A stretch of DNA of 64,000 nucleotides from Burkholderiales bacterium (GTDB lineage: Bacteria; Pseudomonadota; Gammaproteobacteria; Burkholderiales; SHXO01), in assembly GCA_020854105.1 (NCBI GenBank), contig JADZGB010000001.1, forward strand, positions 1-64,000, written 5' to 3'. Within the stretch, counting starts at the first letter, position 1, and each line of letters opens with the position of its first letter. The notes beneath the pieces are model-generated. The model did not search any database, was not told the origin of the DNA, and saw nothing but the letters and a program-made list of their open reading frames with translations. This document shows positions 1-9,486 of this stretch, piece by piece. The translations under genes and the position numbers were made by a program.

Positions 1-116
1 AATGACCAGGAGAGAGTGGGATGTTGCCCGGAACGGGTCGAGACGCCGACCGGCGAAGTCCGCAGGTTTCCGCAGGAACCCCCAACAACACGTGGGAACC
101 GGCGCAAACAGACAAG

Positions 117-146
117 AAAAAGCCCCAACTGATAACAGTTGGGGCT
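117..146 (-). terminator. Rho-independent terminator of tmRNA
   Basis: Read on the minus strand, a perfect 10-bp stem (GCCCCAACTG with its complement, loop of four bases) is followed by a run of U residues (117-121). It lies just past the CCA end of the tmRNA and would end its transcript. The 116 bases left of it hold nothing I recognise. Confidence 0.9.
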
Positions 147-153
147 TCAGTAT

Positions 154-530
154 TGGTGGAGGCGGCGGGAATCGAACCCGCGTCCGCAAATCCTACACAG
201 TCGGTACTACATGCTTAGCCTGACCATTTGATTTAGCCTCGCATCCGCCGGCCGGCGGGCTGATGCTTGGCGAGCCACCTTACGATCTGAGGTCTTGACG
301 AAGTAGCCCCGCCGCGACCCGATCACGTGTGAATGACTCTGCTGATCCTCACCCTTGCGGGATCGGAACCGGCCCACGTGCAGACCGGGGCAGAGTCTGG
401 CCGGTGTTAGGCGGCCAGAGCGTAGTTGTCGTCGTTGGCGACTATATGGTTTCCAGCGGATTTACGAGGTGACTGGACCTCGGCATGCACCAAGCTGCTT
501 CGCAACCTGCGTCGAAACCAGGTCGCCCCC
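154..530 (-). ncRNA. ssrA: tmRNA (transfer-messenger RNA)
   Basis: The RNA rescues stalled ribosomes by acting first as alanyl-tRNA and then as a short message for a degradation tag. The 3' end carries a T-arm (GGTTCGATTCC type) and an encoded CCA at 154-156. The 5' end GGGGGCG (530-524) pairs with CGCCTCC near the 3' end, with one G-U pair, forming the acceptor stem. The tag reading frame lies at 410-439 with stop TAA at 407-409 and encodes ANDDNYALAA, preceded by the usual resume-codon context. Length, about 377 nt, fits the family. It lies downstream of gph on the same strand; I see no convincing promoter between them. Confidence 0.96.
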
Positions 531-576
531 ATGCAACGCTTGAAGTATCCCATAGATGTGGTGCCGCGCCGGAAGT

Positions 577-1269
577 TCAAGGCATGAGCCTCGTCGCCGG
601 ATCAGGGCCAAGCAGTCGGAGCAGTTCTCCGGGATGCGCCTTCAGGTGCGGTGCGCCCCAAGCCTTCGGAGGGTTACCGTCGCCCAGATAGCCCCACAGG
701 GCAACCACGGGGATCATGCGCGCCGCGTGGGCGGCCTGCACGTCGCGTTCGTCGTCGCCTACGTACAGACAGCGCTCCGGGGCCATGTCGATGCGGCGCG
801 CGGCCTCCAGCAACGGATCGGGATGGGGCTTGGCGCGTGCGGCTGTATCCCCGCTCACCACGCAGGCAGCGCGTGCGCCGAGCGCCATCCGCGCCAGCAA
901 CGGTTCCGTGAAGCGATGCAGCTTGTTGGTGACGATGCCCCACGCGATGCCGTCCGCTTCCAGCGTGCGCAGGACCGCCTCCATGCCCGGGAACAGACGC
1001 GTCTCCACGCACAGGTCGGCCAGGTAATAGGCAAGGAATTCCTCGCGCATCGCCTCGTAGCGCTCCTGGCCGGGATGCAGGTCGAATGCGACACGCAGCA
1101 TGCCGCGCGCGCCCTGCGAGACCGCCGGCCGCAGGCGCGCGAGCGGGACCGCATCGAGTCCGCGCTCGCGACGCTGACGATTGACCGCGCGCGCAAGGTC
1201 GGGCGCGGTATCCAGCAGCGTTCCGTCGAGGTCGAACAGCACCGCCGCGATGGCCGTGCCCCCGCTCAT
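577..1269 (-). CDS. gph: Phosphoglycolate phosphatase, HAD family
   Basis: The enzyme dephosphorylates 2-phosphoglycolate, a by-product of DNA 3'-end repair or of oxygenase activity. The 230-residue protein has HAD motif [10 protein letters not shown] with nucleophile Asp13 and Asp15, a motif II region IVTNK, the motif III lysine in KPHPDP, and motif IV VGDDERD, with a small alpha-helical cap between motifs I and II. The chosen ATG at 1269 overlaps the ubiG stop as ATGA. An open frame extends further upstream, but that part lies inside ubiG. It is the last gene of the overlapping mtaD-ubiG-gph set. Related HAD phosphatases could share this sequence pattern; the position next to ubiG supports Gph. 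Confidence 0.9.
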   Translation of the reverse strand: MSGGTAIAAVLFDLDGTLLDTAPDLARAVNRQRRERGLDAVPLARLRPAVSQGARGMLRVAFDLHPGQERYEAMREEFLAYYLADLCVETRLFPGMEAVLRTLEADGIAWGIVTNKLHRFTEPLLARMALGARAACVVSGDTAARAKPHPDPLLEAARRIDMAPERCLYVGDDERDVQAAHAARMIPVVALWGYLGDGNPPKAWGAPHLKAHPGELLRLLGPDPATRLMP

Positions 1270-1973
1270 GACGCAGCGCGCGCGTGCAGCATGTAGTTGA
1301 CGTCCGTGTCGCGTCCCAGTGCGTAGACCTGCGTGAGCGGGTTGTAGGTCATGCCGGTCAGCTCGTCCACCGTCAGGTTCGCGCGCCGACACATCGCGGC
1401 GAGCTCGGACGGCTTGATCAGCCTGGCGTACTCGTGCGTGCCGCGCGGCAGCAGGCGCAGGACGTACTCCGCGCCGACGATGGCAAACAGGAAGGACTTG
1501 GGATTGCGGTTGATGGTCGCGAAGAACGCGTGGCCGCCCGGTCTGAGCAGGCGTGCGCAGGCCTGCACCTGGCTCGCCGGATCGGGCACGTGCTCGAGCA
1601 CTTCCATGCAGGTCACCACGTCGAAGCTCTGCGGCTGCTCGTGGGCGAGCGTCTCCACCGCGACCTTGCGGTAGTCCACCCGATGGCCGCTCTCCAGCAG
1701 ATGCAGTCGTGCGACCTTGAGCGCCTTGTCCGAGAGATCGATGCCGGTGACCTGCGCCCCATGCGCCGCCATCGCCTCCGACAGGATCCCGCCTCCGCAG
1801 CCGACGTCGAGCACCCGCTTGCCGGGCAGGTCAGCCAGATGGTGGATCCACTGCAGGCGCAGGGGATTGATCTCGTGCAGGGGTCGGAACTCGCTGGTGG
1901 GATCCCACCAGCGATGGGCGAGCGCACTGAACTTCTGCAGTTCCTGCGGATCGGCGTTGATCTGTTCGTTCAT
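1266..1973 (-). CDS. ubiG: Ubiquinone biosynthesis O-methyltransferase
   Basis: UbiG carries out both O-methylations of ubiquinone biosynthesis using S-adenosylmethionine. The 235-residue protein has the class I methyltransferase motif VLDVGCGGG near residue 60 and the family hallmark [11 protein letters not shown] near the N-terminus. The start ATG at 1973 overlaps the mtaD stop by four bases; a longer open frame runs into mtaD and is not used. Four-base overlaps on both sides point to coupled translation within one operon. Confidence 0.95.
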   Translation of the reverse strand: MNEQINADPQELQKFSALAHRWWDPTSEFRPLHEINPLRLQWIHHLADLPGKRVLDVGCGGGILSEAMAAHGAQVTGIDLSDKALKVARLHLLESGHRVDYRKVAVETLAHEQPQSFDVVTCMEVLEHVPDPASQVQACARLLRPGGHAFFATINRNPKSFLFAIVGAEYVLRLLPRGTHEYARLIKPSELAAMCRRANLTVDELTGMTYNPLTQVYALGRDTDVNYMLHARAAS

Positions 1974-3298
1974 GCTTGCGCAGCCATTCGTTTCTGCCAG
2001 AACGCCGCCTTCGCGGCCAGTTCTTCCTCGTCGAGCGTGGTCAGGCGGCGGTTGTCGAGCAGCCGCCTGCCGCTCACCCACACGTCGCTCACGTTCTCCC
2101 GACCGACGGCGTAGACCAGGTGCGAGAGCGGGTGATAGCGCGGCCGCAGCTCCAGCGCCGCGAGGTCCACCGCGACCAGGTCCGCCTGCTTGTCCGCCTC
2201 GATCGTGCCGATCGTACGCTCCAGCCCGAGGGCACGGGCGCCGCCCAGGGTCGCCATGCGCAACGCCTGGTCCGCCGGGACGGCCGTCGGTTCACGCATG
2301 CTGCCCTTCGCCAGCAGGGCCGCGGTACGCGTCTCCTGCAGCAGGTCCAGACGGTTGTTGCTGGCCGCACTGTCGGTGCCTAGCGCAACATTCACGCCCG
2401 CGGCAACCAGGGGTGCAACGGGTGCGATGCCGCTGCCCAGCTTGAGATTGGAGCTGGGACAGTGGACCACGTGGCTGCCGCAGGCCGCCAGCAGTCGCGT
2501 CTCGGCCTCGTCCAGGTGCACGGCGTGCACCGCGACCAGAGCCGGACCCACCACCCCGAGACGGTGAAGGCGCGCGAGCGGGCGCGCGCCGTAGCGCTGC
2601 ACGCTCTCCTCGACCTCGTGCAGCGTCTCGTGCACGTGCAGGTGGATGGGAATCTGCAGTTCGTCGGCGTAGGTGACGATGCGCTCGAAGGTCGCGTCCT
2701 GCACCGTGTACGGTGCATGCGGGGCCATGCAGAAGGACAGCAGCGGCTCGTGCCTGAGCGCGTCGCGCATGGCCAGGCCCTTGTGCAGGTAATCCTGGGC
2801 ATCGCTCGCGTACGCGGTGGGAAACTCGATGCAGATCATCCCGAGCGCTGCGCGCATGCCGGCGCTCAGTGCGGCGCGGCCGGCCTCCTCGGGGAAGAAG
2901 TACATGTCGCTGAAGCACGTGATCCCGCCGCGGATCATTTCCGCGCATGCCAGCAGCGTGCCGTCGTACACGAGCTGCGGCGTCACGTGCCGGGCCTCGG
3001 CCGGCCAGATGTGCCGCGTGAGCCACTCCATCAGCGGGAGGTCATCGGCGAGGCCCCGCATCAGCGACATTGCCGCATGCGTGTGCGCATTGACCAGGCC
3101 CGGCAGCAGTGCGTGCGTGGATAGTGACGCGGCGCTGCGTGGAGCGTAGCGCGCACGCGCCTCCTCGGTCGGCAGCACGGCGAGGATGCGTCCGGCGTCG
3201 ATCGCCACGGTGTGCGCGTCGAGCACCGTGCCGGACCGGTCGAGCGGCACGACGTGGCGGGCCTCGATGCACAGGTCGATCGCTTGCGGAGCATCCAT
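1970..3298 (-). CDS. mtaD: 5-methylthioadenosine/S-adenosylhomocysteine deaminase, TRZ/ATZ amidohydrolase
   Basis: This 442-residue metal-dependent amidohydrolase of the TRZ/ATZ family would deaminate methylthioadenosine or S-adenosylhomocysteine in nucleoside salvage. Visible metal-site motifs are NAHTH near residue 70, HVHET near 220, HAVHLDE near 245 and GTDSAASNN near 310. By-products of UbiG and other SAM enzymes make it a sensible operon partner. Oddly, its ATG sits only three bases after the U-run of the upstream ompA terminator, and no Shine-Dalgarno is seen. Translation must use a read-through or internally initiated message. The exact substrate (MTA, SAH or a guanine analogue) is not settled by sequence alone. 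Confidence 0.85.
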   Translation of the reverse strand: MDAPQAIDLCIEARHVVPLDRSGTVLDAHTVAIDAGRILAVLPTEEARARYAPRSAASLSTHALLPGLVNAHTHAAMSLMRGLADDLPLMEWLTRHIWPAEARHVTPQLVYDGTLLACAEMIRGGITCFSDMYFFPEEAGRAALSAGMRAALGMICIEFPTAYASDAQDYLHKGLAMRDALRHEPLLSFCMAPHAPYTVQDATFERIVTYADELQIPIHLHVHETLHEVEESVQRYGARPLARLHRLGVVGPALVAVHAVHLDEAETRLLAACGSHVVHCPSSNLKLGSGIAPVAPLVAAGVNVALGTDSAASNNRLDLLQETRTAALLAKGSMREPTAVPADQALRMATLGGARALGLERTIGTIEADKQADLVAVDLAALELRPRYHPLSHLVYAVGRENVSDVWVSGRRLLDNRRLTTLDEEELAAKAAFWQKRMAAQA

Positions 3299-3301
3299 GC
3301 C

Positions 3302-3329
3302 AAAAAAAAGCCCTGCTGGCGCAGGGCTT
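3302..3329 (-). terminator. Terminator between the OmpA-family gene and mtaD
   Basis: On the minus strand a GCCCTGC/GCAGGGC stem with a four-base loop is followed by eight U residues. It lies 24 bases past the OmpA-family stop codon and directly abuts the mtaD start. Confidence 0.88.
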
Positions 3330-3353
3330 CGTGTACGACGAAGTACCGATACT

Positions 3354-5276
3354 CTACTGCTTCTGGCCCTGTCCCGTCACGGTGACCTCCACGCGCCGGT
3401 CAGGCTGCAGGCAGTCGATCAGCTTCTGCTTGCGCATGCCCTTGCACACGGCCGGATCGGTGGAGGGTTCGAACTCCCCGCGACCCTCGGTGGTGATGCG
3501 CTCCGCCGCGACCCCATTCTTGACCAGGTAGGCCTTGACCGCGTTGGCGCGACGCAGCGACAGGCGTTCGTTGTAGGCCTCGGTGCCGATGCGGTCGGCA
3601 TGTCCGACGACCAGGATGCGGTCGTAGCTGATGCCCTCCAGTCCGGTGACCAGCTTGTCCAGACGGTCCTGGTCGCCGGAGCGCACCTTCGCGCGGTCGA
3701 AATCGAACAGAGCTTCCGCCTCCAGTGTAATGGTGACCGGCAGGATCACCGGCTCCGGCTCTGGGGCAGGGGCGGGCTCCGCAGCGGGAGCAGCCTCGGC
3801 AGCCGGAGTGGGAGTGGGTTCCGGTGCGGCCGCGGGTGCCGGTTCGGGCGCGACTTCCGCGGCTGGCGCCGGTTCGGGCGCGGCTTCCGCGGGCGCGGCG
3901 GCAACCGGTTCCGGAGCCGGCTCGGCGGCGGCAGCCGGGGCGGGCTCCTCGACTTCGGTCGCCATCGGCTCGTCGTCGAATGGCTTGGGTTCGCTGATCA
4001 GGTCATCCGCGGCGGCGACGCCCGCTTCCTCGTAGTAGTGGGTCTCACCGATGATGCCCTCGTCGGGCTGGATGCCCGAGTCGTCCTCGCCGAACTGGTG
4101 ATGGGCCGTGATGCCGTCGTCGGAGGCGATGCCGGAGTCATCCTCCCCGTACTGCTGATGCGCGGTGATGCCCTCGTCGGGAACGATGCCGGAGTCGTCT
4201 TCTCCGAACTGATGGTGCGCGATGATTCCATCGTCCGCGACGATGCCCGAGTCGTCCTCGCCGAACTGCTGATGCGCGGTGATGCCCTCTTCGGGGACGA
4301 TGCCCGAGTCATCCTCTCCGTACTGCTGGTGTGCGGTGATGCCGTCGTCGTGGGCGACGCCGGTCTCCTCGTCGTAGTACATCACCGGTTCTCCGATGCG
4401 GTCGTCCGCCGGTGCGGGCGGGAAGGAGCCCGGATCGGGAACGGGCACCAGATCGGGAGCGTCGCCCGGGGCGTAAAAATCCTGGGCGTCGGCAGCAGCG
4501 TCCGCCGCGGGTGCTGCCACCGGCGCCGCGGCTGCGGCGGGTTCCGCCGGCGCCGACACCGGCGGATCCTCGTACTGCATCGCCTCGTAGCCGATCGGTT
4601 CCTGGACGGGTTCCTCCGCGGCAGGGGCGGGTGCGGCGGCCGCACGCGGTTCGGCCTCGGGCGCGGCGAACAGATCCGGATCGCAGGCGAGCGTCGCGCC
4701 CTCGGGAGTCCAGGTGCCGGTCTTCACGCACTCGCGGGTGACGCCGGTACGGGCGTTGCGGCCGAGGCTGTCGTAGACGTAGTCGCCACGCTCGGGTGCG
4801 TTGTCGGGATCGAGCTTGCGCAGCGGGGCCGCGCTGGCCGCTGCAGCAGTGCCCGCGGCCGCGGTGGCGGTGCCTGCGCCGTCAGTGGCGGCGGGGGAGG
4901 CGGCACTCGCGCCCGGTGCGCCGGATGCATCGGCTCCGGGGGAGGCCGTCGGTGCGGCGGTTGCGGCAGCCGCACCGGGTGCGGATTTGCCCGCAGCATC
5001 CTGTGATGCAAAGAACGCGGGATGGCAGTCGAAAGTGGCGCCGCCGGTCGACCAGGTGCCAGTGGCCACGCACTCGCGATTCACGCCAGTGCGAACCACC
5101 GAGCGGCCGGCATCGTACGCATATTCACCGTGGGTGGGTGACTGCGCGGGATCCATCAGCATGGTGGGCGCCTGGCGCTCGTGGGCACGTGCCTCGTTCA
5201 CCAGCAGCGTCAGCGAGGGCAGCAGCGCCGCGAGCACGGTCACCTGCGTCATCGTTCTTTTCAAGGGGAATTGCAT
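3354..5276 (-). CDS. OmpA-family outer-membrane protein with internal repeats
   Basis: The 640-residue protein has a signal peptide (positively charged start, hydrophobic core, cleavage likely after ARA). The C-terminal OmpA/MotB peptidoglycan-binding domain carries ALFDFDRAKVR and the typical RRANAVKAYL helix. The N-terminal half holds two copies of a roughly 40-residue Cys-containing motif (GEYAYD...GTWSTGGATFDC and GDYVYD...GTWTPEGATLAC). Between the ends lie a long Ala/Pro/Glu-rich linker and acidic 19-residue repeats. Start ATG 5276 is chosen because AGAGGAG lies seven bases upstream; an upstream GTG in frame would place that site inside the gene. It probably tethers the outer membrane to the wall. 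The repeat region looks surface-exposed or periplasmic and has no assigned role. Confidence 0.85.
   Translation of the reverse strand: MQFPLKRTMTQVTVLAALLPSLTLLVNEARAHERQAPTMLMDPAQSPTHGEYAYDAGRSVVRTGVNRECVATGTWSTGGATFDCHPAFFASQDAAGKSAPGAAAATAAPTASPGADASGAPGASAASPAATDGAGTATAAAGTAAAASAAPLRKLDPDNAPERGDYVYDSLGRNARTGVTRECVKTGTWTPEGATLACDPDLFAAPEAEPRAAAAPAPAAEEPVQEPIGYEAMQYEDPPVSAPAEPAAAAAPVAAPAADAAADAQDFYAPGDAPDLVPVPDPGSFPPAPADDRIGEPVMYYDEETGVAHDDGITAHQQYGEDDSGIVPEEGITAHQQFGEDDSGIVADDGIIAHHQFGEDDSGIVPDEGITAHQQYGEDDSGIASDDGITAHHQFGEDDSGIQPDEGIIGETHYYEEAGVAAADDLISEPKPFDDEPMATEVEEPAPAAAAEPAPEPVAAAPAEAAPEPAPAAEVAPEPAPAAAPEPTPTPAAEAAPAAEPAPAPEPEPVILPVTITLEAEALFDFDRAKVRSGDQDRLDKLVTGLEGISYDRILVVGHADRIGTEAYNERLSLRRANAVKAYLVKNGVAAERITTEGRGEFEPSTDPAVCKGMRKQKLIDCLQPDRRVEVTVTGQGQKQ
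4061..4349 (-). repeat. Tandem 19-residue (57-bp) acidic repeats in the OmpA-family protein
   Basis: Five tandem 57-bp units encode variants of DGITAHQQYGEDDSGIVPE and are followed by a degenerate sixth unit that leads into the linker. The copies differ mainly at third codon positions and at a few acidic or Tyr/Phe sites, so they are old rather than freshly duplicated. Confidence 0.85.
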
Positions 5277-5601
5277 GAAAGGCTCCTCTGGCACGGCTGA
5301 AAGTGGATGCGCCCGCGTGGCGGGGGGCGTAGACCTGCTCGCATCGTCGTGAACGACGTCGGGCGCCAGCGCGCACTGCAGTCATCTCGTCGAGCATCGC
5401 GCGCGGCCGTGCTCCGCCTTGCCGATCCCGCAGCAGCGCAGGATGCCATGCATCGATCGGGACAGGGCCGACCGGGCCGATTCTAGCGAGAACGCTGCCT
5501 CGCTTCCAGCCCGTGTGGTTATCCCTCCTGCATGTTGTCGAGCCACGACGTCGGCAATTCGCGACCGTACCGCGCAAGACGGATCCGGGATGGGGTCCGC
5601 A

Positions 5602-5610
5602 TGCTAAAAT
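5602..5610 (+). promoter_or_regulatory. Possible extended -10 promoter for gyrA
   Basis: TGCTAAAAT matches an extended -10 element (TGn plus TAAAAT). It lies about 105 bases before the gyrA ATG, in the 439-base divergent gap between the OmpA-family gene and gyrA. No good -35 is visible, which is usual for extended -10 promoters. I see nothing else in that gap. Confidence 0.4.
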
Positions 5611-5715
5611 CGCCGACTTTCCGATGAGGCGCAAGCCGGTCCAGCCCGGCCGTGCGCGTCACGCCTGCCGCGCCCGATCCGGCCAGCCGCGGCCCACTTG
5701 CTCTGCGCTTTGCAC

Positions 5716-8328
5716 ATGGATCAATTCGCCAAGGAAACGCTTCCGATCAGCCTGGAAGAGGAGATGCGCCGCTCCTACCTGGATTACGCCATGAGCGTGA
5801 TCGTGGGTCGGGCACTGCCCGACGTGCGCGACGGGCTCAAGCCCGTGCACAGGCGCGTGCTGTACGCGATGCACGAGGCCAACATCCTGTGGAACCGGCC
5901 CTACGTCAAGTGCGCGCGGGTGGTGGGCGACGTGATGGGAAAGTTCCATCCGCATGGCGACTCGGCGATCTACGACACCCTGGTGCGCATGGCGCAGGAT
6001 TTCTCCCTGCGCTACACCCTAATCGACGGACAGGGCAACTTCGGTTCCATCGACGGCGACAACGCCGCGGCGATGCGCTACACCGAGTGCCGGCTGGAGA
6101 AGATCGCCGGCGAGCTGCTCGCCGACATCGACAAGGAGACGGTCGATTTCGTCCCCAATTACGACGGCAAGGAGGAGGAGCCGGTCGTCCTGCCGAGCAA
6201 GGTCCCGAACCTGCTGATCAACGGCTCCACCGGCATCGCGGTCGGCATGGCGACCAGCGTCCCGCCGCACAACCTGGGTGAAGTGGTGGATGCCTGCCTG
6301 GCCCTGCTCGAACGTCCGGAGACGACGATCGACGAGCTGATGCAGCTGGTGCCTGCACCCGATTTTCCGACTGCCGCCATCATCTACGGCCTGGAAGGCG
6401 TTCGGGAGGGCTACCGCACCGGACGCGGGCGGGTGGTCATGCGTGCGCGCACGCACGTCGAGGACCTGGAAAAGGGCAACCGCTGCGCCCTGATCATCGA
6501 CGAGCTTCCCTATCAGGTGAACAAGGCCAACCTGCTGGTGCGCATCGGCGAGCTGGTGCGCGAGAAGAAGCTGGAGGGCATCTCCGAGATCCGCGACGAG
6601 TCGGACAAGTCCGGCATGCGCGTGGTCATCGAGCTCAAGCGCGGCGAAGTACCCGAGGTCGTCCTGAACAATCTGTACAAAGACACGCAGATGCAGGACA
6701 CCTTCGGGATGAACATGGTGGCGCTGGTCGACGGCCAGCCGCGCGTGCTCGACCTCAAGGCGCTGCTGGAGGCCTTCCTGCGCCATCGGCGCGAGGTGGT
6801 GACGCGGCGTACGCTGTTCGAGCTGCGCCAGGCGCGCAATCGCGCGCACGTCCTCGAGGGCCTGGCGGTGGCCTTGTCCAACGTGGACGAGATAATCGAG
6901 CTGATCAAGGCCTCGCCTTCCCCGGCGGAGGCGCGCGCGGCCCTGCTCGGCAGGGCGTGGCGCTCGGCGCTGGTGAGCGAGATGCTCGCCCGTTCCAGTG
7001 CGGAGCTGGCGCGGCCCGAGGGACTGGTGCGGGAGATGGGTCTGCAGCCCGACGGCCAGTATCGCCTGTCCGAGACCCAGGCTCAGCGCATCCTCGAGAT
7101 GCAGCTGCAGCGCCTGACCGCGCTGGAGCGCGACAGGATCCTGGACGAGTATCGCGAGGTGATGGCGAAGATCGCCGATCTGCTCGACATTCTGGCGCGG
7201 CCCGAGCGCATTACCGCCATCATCGTCGAGGAACTGCGTGCCATCCGCGAGCAGTTCGGCGACAGGCGCCGCAGCGAGATCCAGGTCAACGCGCAGGACA
7301 TCAACCTGGAAGACCTCATCGCGCCGGCCGACGTGGTGGTGACGCTCTCGCACGCCGGCTACGTGAAGTCCCAGCCTCTGGGCGAGTACCGCGCGCAGCG
7401 GCGCGGCGGGCGGGGCAAGCTGGCCACGGCGACGAAGGAAGACGATTTCGTCGAGCACCTGTTCGTGGCGCACACGCACGACTACATCCTGTGCTTTTCC
7501 AGCCGCGGCCGGGTGTACTGGATCAAGGTGTACGAGGCGCCCCAGGGCGGCCGCCAGAGCCGCGGCAAGCCGATCAACAACCTGGTGCCGCTTGCCGATG
7601 GCGAGAAGATCACCGCCGTGCTGCCGATCAAGAGCTTCGACGACGCGCACTTCGTGTTCATGGCGACCTGCAACGGCACGGTGAAGAAGACGCCGCTCAC
7701 CGATTTCTCGCGCCCGCGTCCGAGCGGCATCATTGCCGTGAGCCTGGACGAGGGCGATCGCCTGGTGGGAGTCGCCGTCACCGACGGCCATCACGACGTG
7801 ATGCTGTTTTCGGATGGCGGCAAGGCAGTGCGCTTCTCCGAGCAGGACGTGCGCGCGATGGGCCGGGAGGCGCACGGCGTGCGCGGCGTGACGCTGGGCC
7901 CCGACCAGCAGGTCATTTCGCTGGTGGTGTGCGACGACGAGACCAAGCCGGTGTTGATCGCCACCGAGAACGGCTATGGCAAGCGCACTCCGGTGAGCGA
8001 GTTCACCCGGCACGGGCGCGGCACGCAGGGCATGATCGCGATCCAGACCACCCCGCGCAACGGCAAGGTGGTGGCAGCGCGTCTGGTGATGCCCCAGGAC
8101 GAGGTGATGCTCATCACGACCGGCGGTGTGCTGATCCGCACTCGCGTGTCCGAGATCCGCGAAATGGGGCGCGCCACGCAGGGCGTGACGCTGATCGGCC
8201 TGGGCGCGGACGAGAAGCTGGCCGGTCTGGAGCGCGTGATCGAGACGGACGAGAACGGAAGCGCGGACGAAGGCCTGATGGCGGAGGGCGCGGACGATGG
8301 TTCCACGGAAACCGGAGCGCCCGAATAG
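5716..8328 (+). CDS. gyrA: DNA gyrase subunit A
   Basis: GyrA is the DNA-cleaving subunit of gyrase, which introduces negative supercoils. The 870-residue protein shows the catalytic tyrosine at residue 122 (AAAMRYTE), the quinolone-determining region [11 protein letters not shown] with wild-type Ser83 and Asp87, and the GyrA box QRRGGRGK that starts the DNA-wrapping beta-pinwheel. The ATG at 5716 ([10 protein letters not shown]) matches the family N-terminus; an in-frame ATG six codons earlier is less likely. There is no strong Shine-Dalgarno. The acidic C-terminal tail is typical. It begins the rightward gene run. Confidence 0.98.
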   Translation: MDQFAKETLPISLEEEMRRSYLDYAMSVIVGRALPDVRDGLKPVHRRVLYAMHEANILWNRPYVKCARVVGDVMGKFHPHGDSAIYDTLVRMAQDFSLRYTLIDGQGNFGSIDGDNAAAMRYTECRLEKIAGELLADIDKETVDFVPNYDGKEEEPVVLPSKVPNLLINGSTGIAVGMATSVPPHNLGEVVDACLALLERPETTIDELMQLVPAPDFPTAAIIYGLEGVREGYRTGRGRVVMRARTHVEDLEKGNRCALIIDELPYQVNKANLLVRIGELVREKKLEGISEIRDESDKSGMRVVIELKRGEVPEVVLNNLYKDTQMQDTFGMNMVALVDGQPRVLDLKALLEAFLRHRREVVTRRTLFELRQARNRAHVLEGLAVALSNVDEIIELIKASPSPAEARAALLGRAWRSALVSEMLARSSAELARPEGLVREMGLQPDGQYRLSETQAQRILEMQLQRLTALERDRILDEYREVMAKIADLLDILARPERITAIIVEELRAIREQFGDRRRSEIQVNAQDINLEDLIAPADVVVTLSHAGYVKSQPLGEYRAQRRGGRGKLATATKEDDFVEHLFVAHTHDYILCFSSRGRVYWIKVYEAPQGGRQSRGKPINNLVPLADGEKITAVLPIKSFDDAHFVFMATCNGTVKKTPLTDFSRPRPSGIIAVSLDEGDRLVGVAVTDGHHDVMLFSDGGKAVRFSEQDVRAMGREAHGVRGVTLGPDQQVISLVVCDDETKPVLIATENGYGKRTPVSEFTRHGRGTQGMIAIQTTPRNGKVVAARLVMPQDEVMLITTGGVLIRTRVSEIREMGRATQGVTLIGLGADEKLAGLERVIETDENGSADEGLMAEGADDGSTETGAPE

Positions 8329-8380
8329 CCGGGCCCGGATCGGAGTCGACGGCGGCGGTACCACCGGATAACGAGGCGGA

Positions 8381-9466
8381 ATGAAGATGCGGGTGTTCAA
8401 CTTCAGTGCAGGGCCGGCAGTGCTGCCGGAAGAGGTGCTGCGGCAGGCGCAGGAAGAGATGCTCGACTGGCACGGTTCGGGCATGTCGGTGATGGAGATG
8501 AGCCACCGCGGCAAGGAGTTCATCGAGATCGCCACGGGCGCCGAGGCCGATCTGCGCGAGCTGCTCGCGATTCCGGCGAACTACAAGGTGCTCTTCCTGC
8601 AGGGTGGTGCGTCGCTGCAGTTCGCCATGGTTCCGATCAATCTGCTGCGTGGGAAGGCGGGCGCGGACTACATCTACACCGGCGAGTGGGCCAAGAAGGC
8701 GATCGCCGAGGCGAAGAAGTCGTGCAGCGTGAACGTCGCTGCGAGCAGTCAGGACCGCAACTTCACCTATGCCCCGGCGCAGGCGCATTGGAAGCTCTCG
8801 GCCGACGCCGCCTACGTGCACTACACCGGCAACGAGACCATCGGCGGGGTGGAATTCCAGTGGGTGCCTGACACCGGCGCGGTGCCGCTGGTGTGCGATC
8901 TGTCGTCCAGCCTGCTGTCGCGGCCGCTGGACGTGTCGCGCTTCGGGCTGATTTACGCGGGCGCGCAGAAGAACATCGGCCCGGCCGGACTGACCATCGT
9001 CATCGTGCGCGAGGACCTGATCGGGCACGCACCGGCCGGGACGCCGTCGATGCTCGACTACCGCGTGCTAGCCGAGGCGGAATCGATGTACAACACCCCG
9101 CCCACCTATGCCATCTACGTCGCGGGCCTGGTATTCCAGTGGCTGAAGGCGCGCGGCGGGCTCACGCAGATGGAGCAGACCAACATCGAAAAGGCCCGGC
9201 TCATCTACGACCTGATCGACACCGGGGGCTTCTATCGCAGCCCGGTGGCGCGCGAGGATCGCTCGCGCATGAACGTGCCCTTTACGCTGCCCCGAGAGGA
9301 TCTCGACGAGCCGTTTCTGAAGGCGGCGAAGCAGAACGGCCTGATCCAGCTCAAGGGGCATCGCTCGGTCGGCGGCATGCGCGCATCGATCTACAACGCG
9401 ATGCCGGTCGAGGGCGTGCGCACGCTCGTGGAGTTCATGCGCGAGTTCGCGCGCCGGCACGGCTGA
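8381..9466 (+). CDS. serC: Phosphoserine aminotransferase
   Basis: SerC converts 3-phosphohydroxypyruvate and glutamate to phosphoserine in serine synthesis, and also serves pyridoxal phosphate synthesis. The 361-residue class V aminotransferase begins FNFSAGPAVLP. It carries the PLP-lysine region YAGAQKNIGPAG near residue 195 and ends with the SVGGMRASIYNAM signature. The GAGGCGG motif before ATG 8381 is a fair ribosome site; a second ATG two codons in is possible. Confidence 0.97.
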   Translation: MKMRVFNFSAGPAVLPEEVLRQAQEEMLDWHGSGMSVMEMSHRGKEFIEIATGAEADLRELLAIPANYKVLFLQGGASLQFAMVPINLLRGKAGADYIYTGEWAKKAIAEAKKSCSVNVAASSQDRNFTYAPAQAHWKLSADAAYVHYTGNETIGGVEFQWVPDTGAVPLVCDLSSSLLSRPLDVSRFGLIYAGAQKNIGPAGLTIVIVREDLIGHAPAGTPSMLDYRVLAEAESMYNTPPTYAIYVAGLVFQWLKARGGLTQMEQTNIEKARLIYDLIDTGGFYRSPVAREDRSRMNVPFTLPREDLDEPFLKAAKQNGLIQLKGHRSVGGMRASIYNAMPVEGVRTLVEFMREFARRHG

Positions 9467-9486
9467 ACACCTTCCTGACGATCCAG

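Noticed and set aside
154..190. tRNA-like T-arm and CCA
   Set aside because: It is the 3' end of the tmRNA, shown by the matching 5' end and tag frame, not a separate tRNA.
6019..8535. Very long open frame on the minus strand opposite gyrA, and similar long antisense frames opposite the OmpA-family gene (3186-5006), serA/pheA (9391-10953) and the transposase (29765-32050)
   Set aside because: High GC with G/C third positions opens antisense frames. Their translations are rich in His, Arg and Gln without motifs, while the opposite strand encodes well-known proteins.
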